This document shows, in pieces, positions 5,515-5,739 of a stretch of 5,739 nt of DNA. The notes beneath the pieces are model-generated. The model was not told where the DNA came from. It worked only from the letters and a program-made list of their open reading frames with translations, and made no database searches. A program made the translations under genes and the position numbers. The stretch covers positions 1 to 5,739 of the forward strand of contig JAEZKS010000179.1 of the NCBI GenBank assembly GCA_023436075.1, written 5' to 3'. The DNA is from Methanobacteriota archaeon (GTDB taxonomy: Archaea; Halobacteriota; Methanocellia; Methanocellales; Methanocellaceae). The stretch's first letter is position 1; each line of letters begins with the position of its first letter.

Positions 5515-5739
5515 TTAGCTTGTCAATATGATTTTTTCGACATTCAGGGTGCGCATGATAACGAGGCAAATTATCGCCAGTGCAACCAGAAGAAAAAGCT
5601 GGATCGCGATGAAAGGAAGCATCGGCATATTCTCTAGGTTAGCGAAGGGGAGTTTGTAGGAGAGGAAGGATGTCACGAAGACGAAGATAAAGATGATCGT
5701 CTGGAGGATGAACTGGGCTCCCCTGAACTGGAGTATGAG
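5515..5739 (-). CDS. Membrane protein, C-terminal 74 residues (cut by right edge)
   Basis: Read by eye on the minus strand, the frame starting at base 5739 is open to TAA at 5517-5515. It gives a hydrophobic tail with two clear membrane spans: about 10-28 of the fragment (FILQTIIFIFVFVTSFLSY) and about 41-62 (LPFIAIQLFLLVALAIICLV). A short polar loop (KLPFANLENMPM) lies between them, and a charged tail NVEKIILTS closes the protein. The N-terminal part lies beyond the edge, so the family cannot be named. Its stop codon lies 15 bases before the chosen start of the SPASM protein gene and touches that gene's Shine-Dalgarno site, so the two are surely read from one transcript and may be translated together. 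Confidence 0.85.
   Translation of the reverse strand, partial: LILQFRGAQFILQTIIFIFVFVTSFLSYKLPFANLENMPMLPFIAIQLFLLVALAIICLVIMRTLNVEKIILTS

Overview
The window looks like chromosomal DNA from a methanogenic archaeon, most likely a Methanocella (Rice Cluster I) type organism. Four things point that way. AT-rich boxes of archaeal TATA/BRE type sit at the expected distance upstream of genes. Shine-Dalgarno sites repeatedly lie 8 bases before the start codon. The genome is moderately GC-rich. The gene set is a gluconeogenic PEP synthase with its own HTH regulator plus a 526-residue SerA. The genus is inferred from memory of gene content; no search was run.

Layout, left to right. Positions 1-1672 (minus strand) hold a two-gene unit: a Cro/CI-type HTH regulator (1672-1268) followed after 2 bases by phosphoenolpyruvate synthase (1265 to the left edge, truncated). 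Its control region (1673-1770) has a TATA-like box, a perfect 10-bp inverted repeat with a 3-bp spacer, and a third copy of the same 9-bp unit upstream of the box. Positions 1846-2190 (minus) encode a 114-residue hydrophobic protein of unknown function with its own clear promoter. Positions 2191-2734 are a 544-bp gap with no gene I can support. It carries two 57-bp imperfect direct repeats, a degenerate 9-bp-period repeat and the serA promoter. Positions 2735-4315 (plus) encode complete D-3-phosphoglycerate dehydrogenase. A hairpin at 4330-4350 separates serA from the convergent gene on its right.

The right end (4357-5739, minus) is a different kind of DNA, visibly more AT-rich than serA. It holds the C-terminal 74 residues of a membrane protein, followed at once by a 380-residue protein with a radical-SAM-like core and a SPASM domain. 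In that protein all seven SPASM cysteines are present, but the three cysteines that should hold the catalytic radical-SAM [4Fe-4S] cluster are replaced by Asn, Val and Arg. The rest of the core (GGEP, TNG, later strand motifs) is kept. This apparent pseudo-radical-SAM/SPASM protein paired with a membrane protein is the most unusual item in the window.

Functionally, PEP synthase (pyruvate to PEP) and SerA (3-phosphoglycerate to serine) are successive uses of carbon moving up the gluconeogenic path. They are on opposite strands with separate control regions, so joint regulation is not shown.
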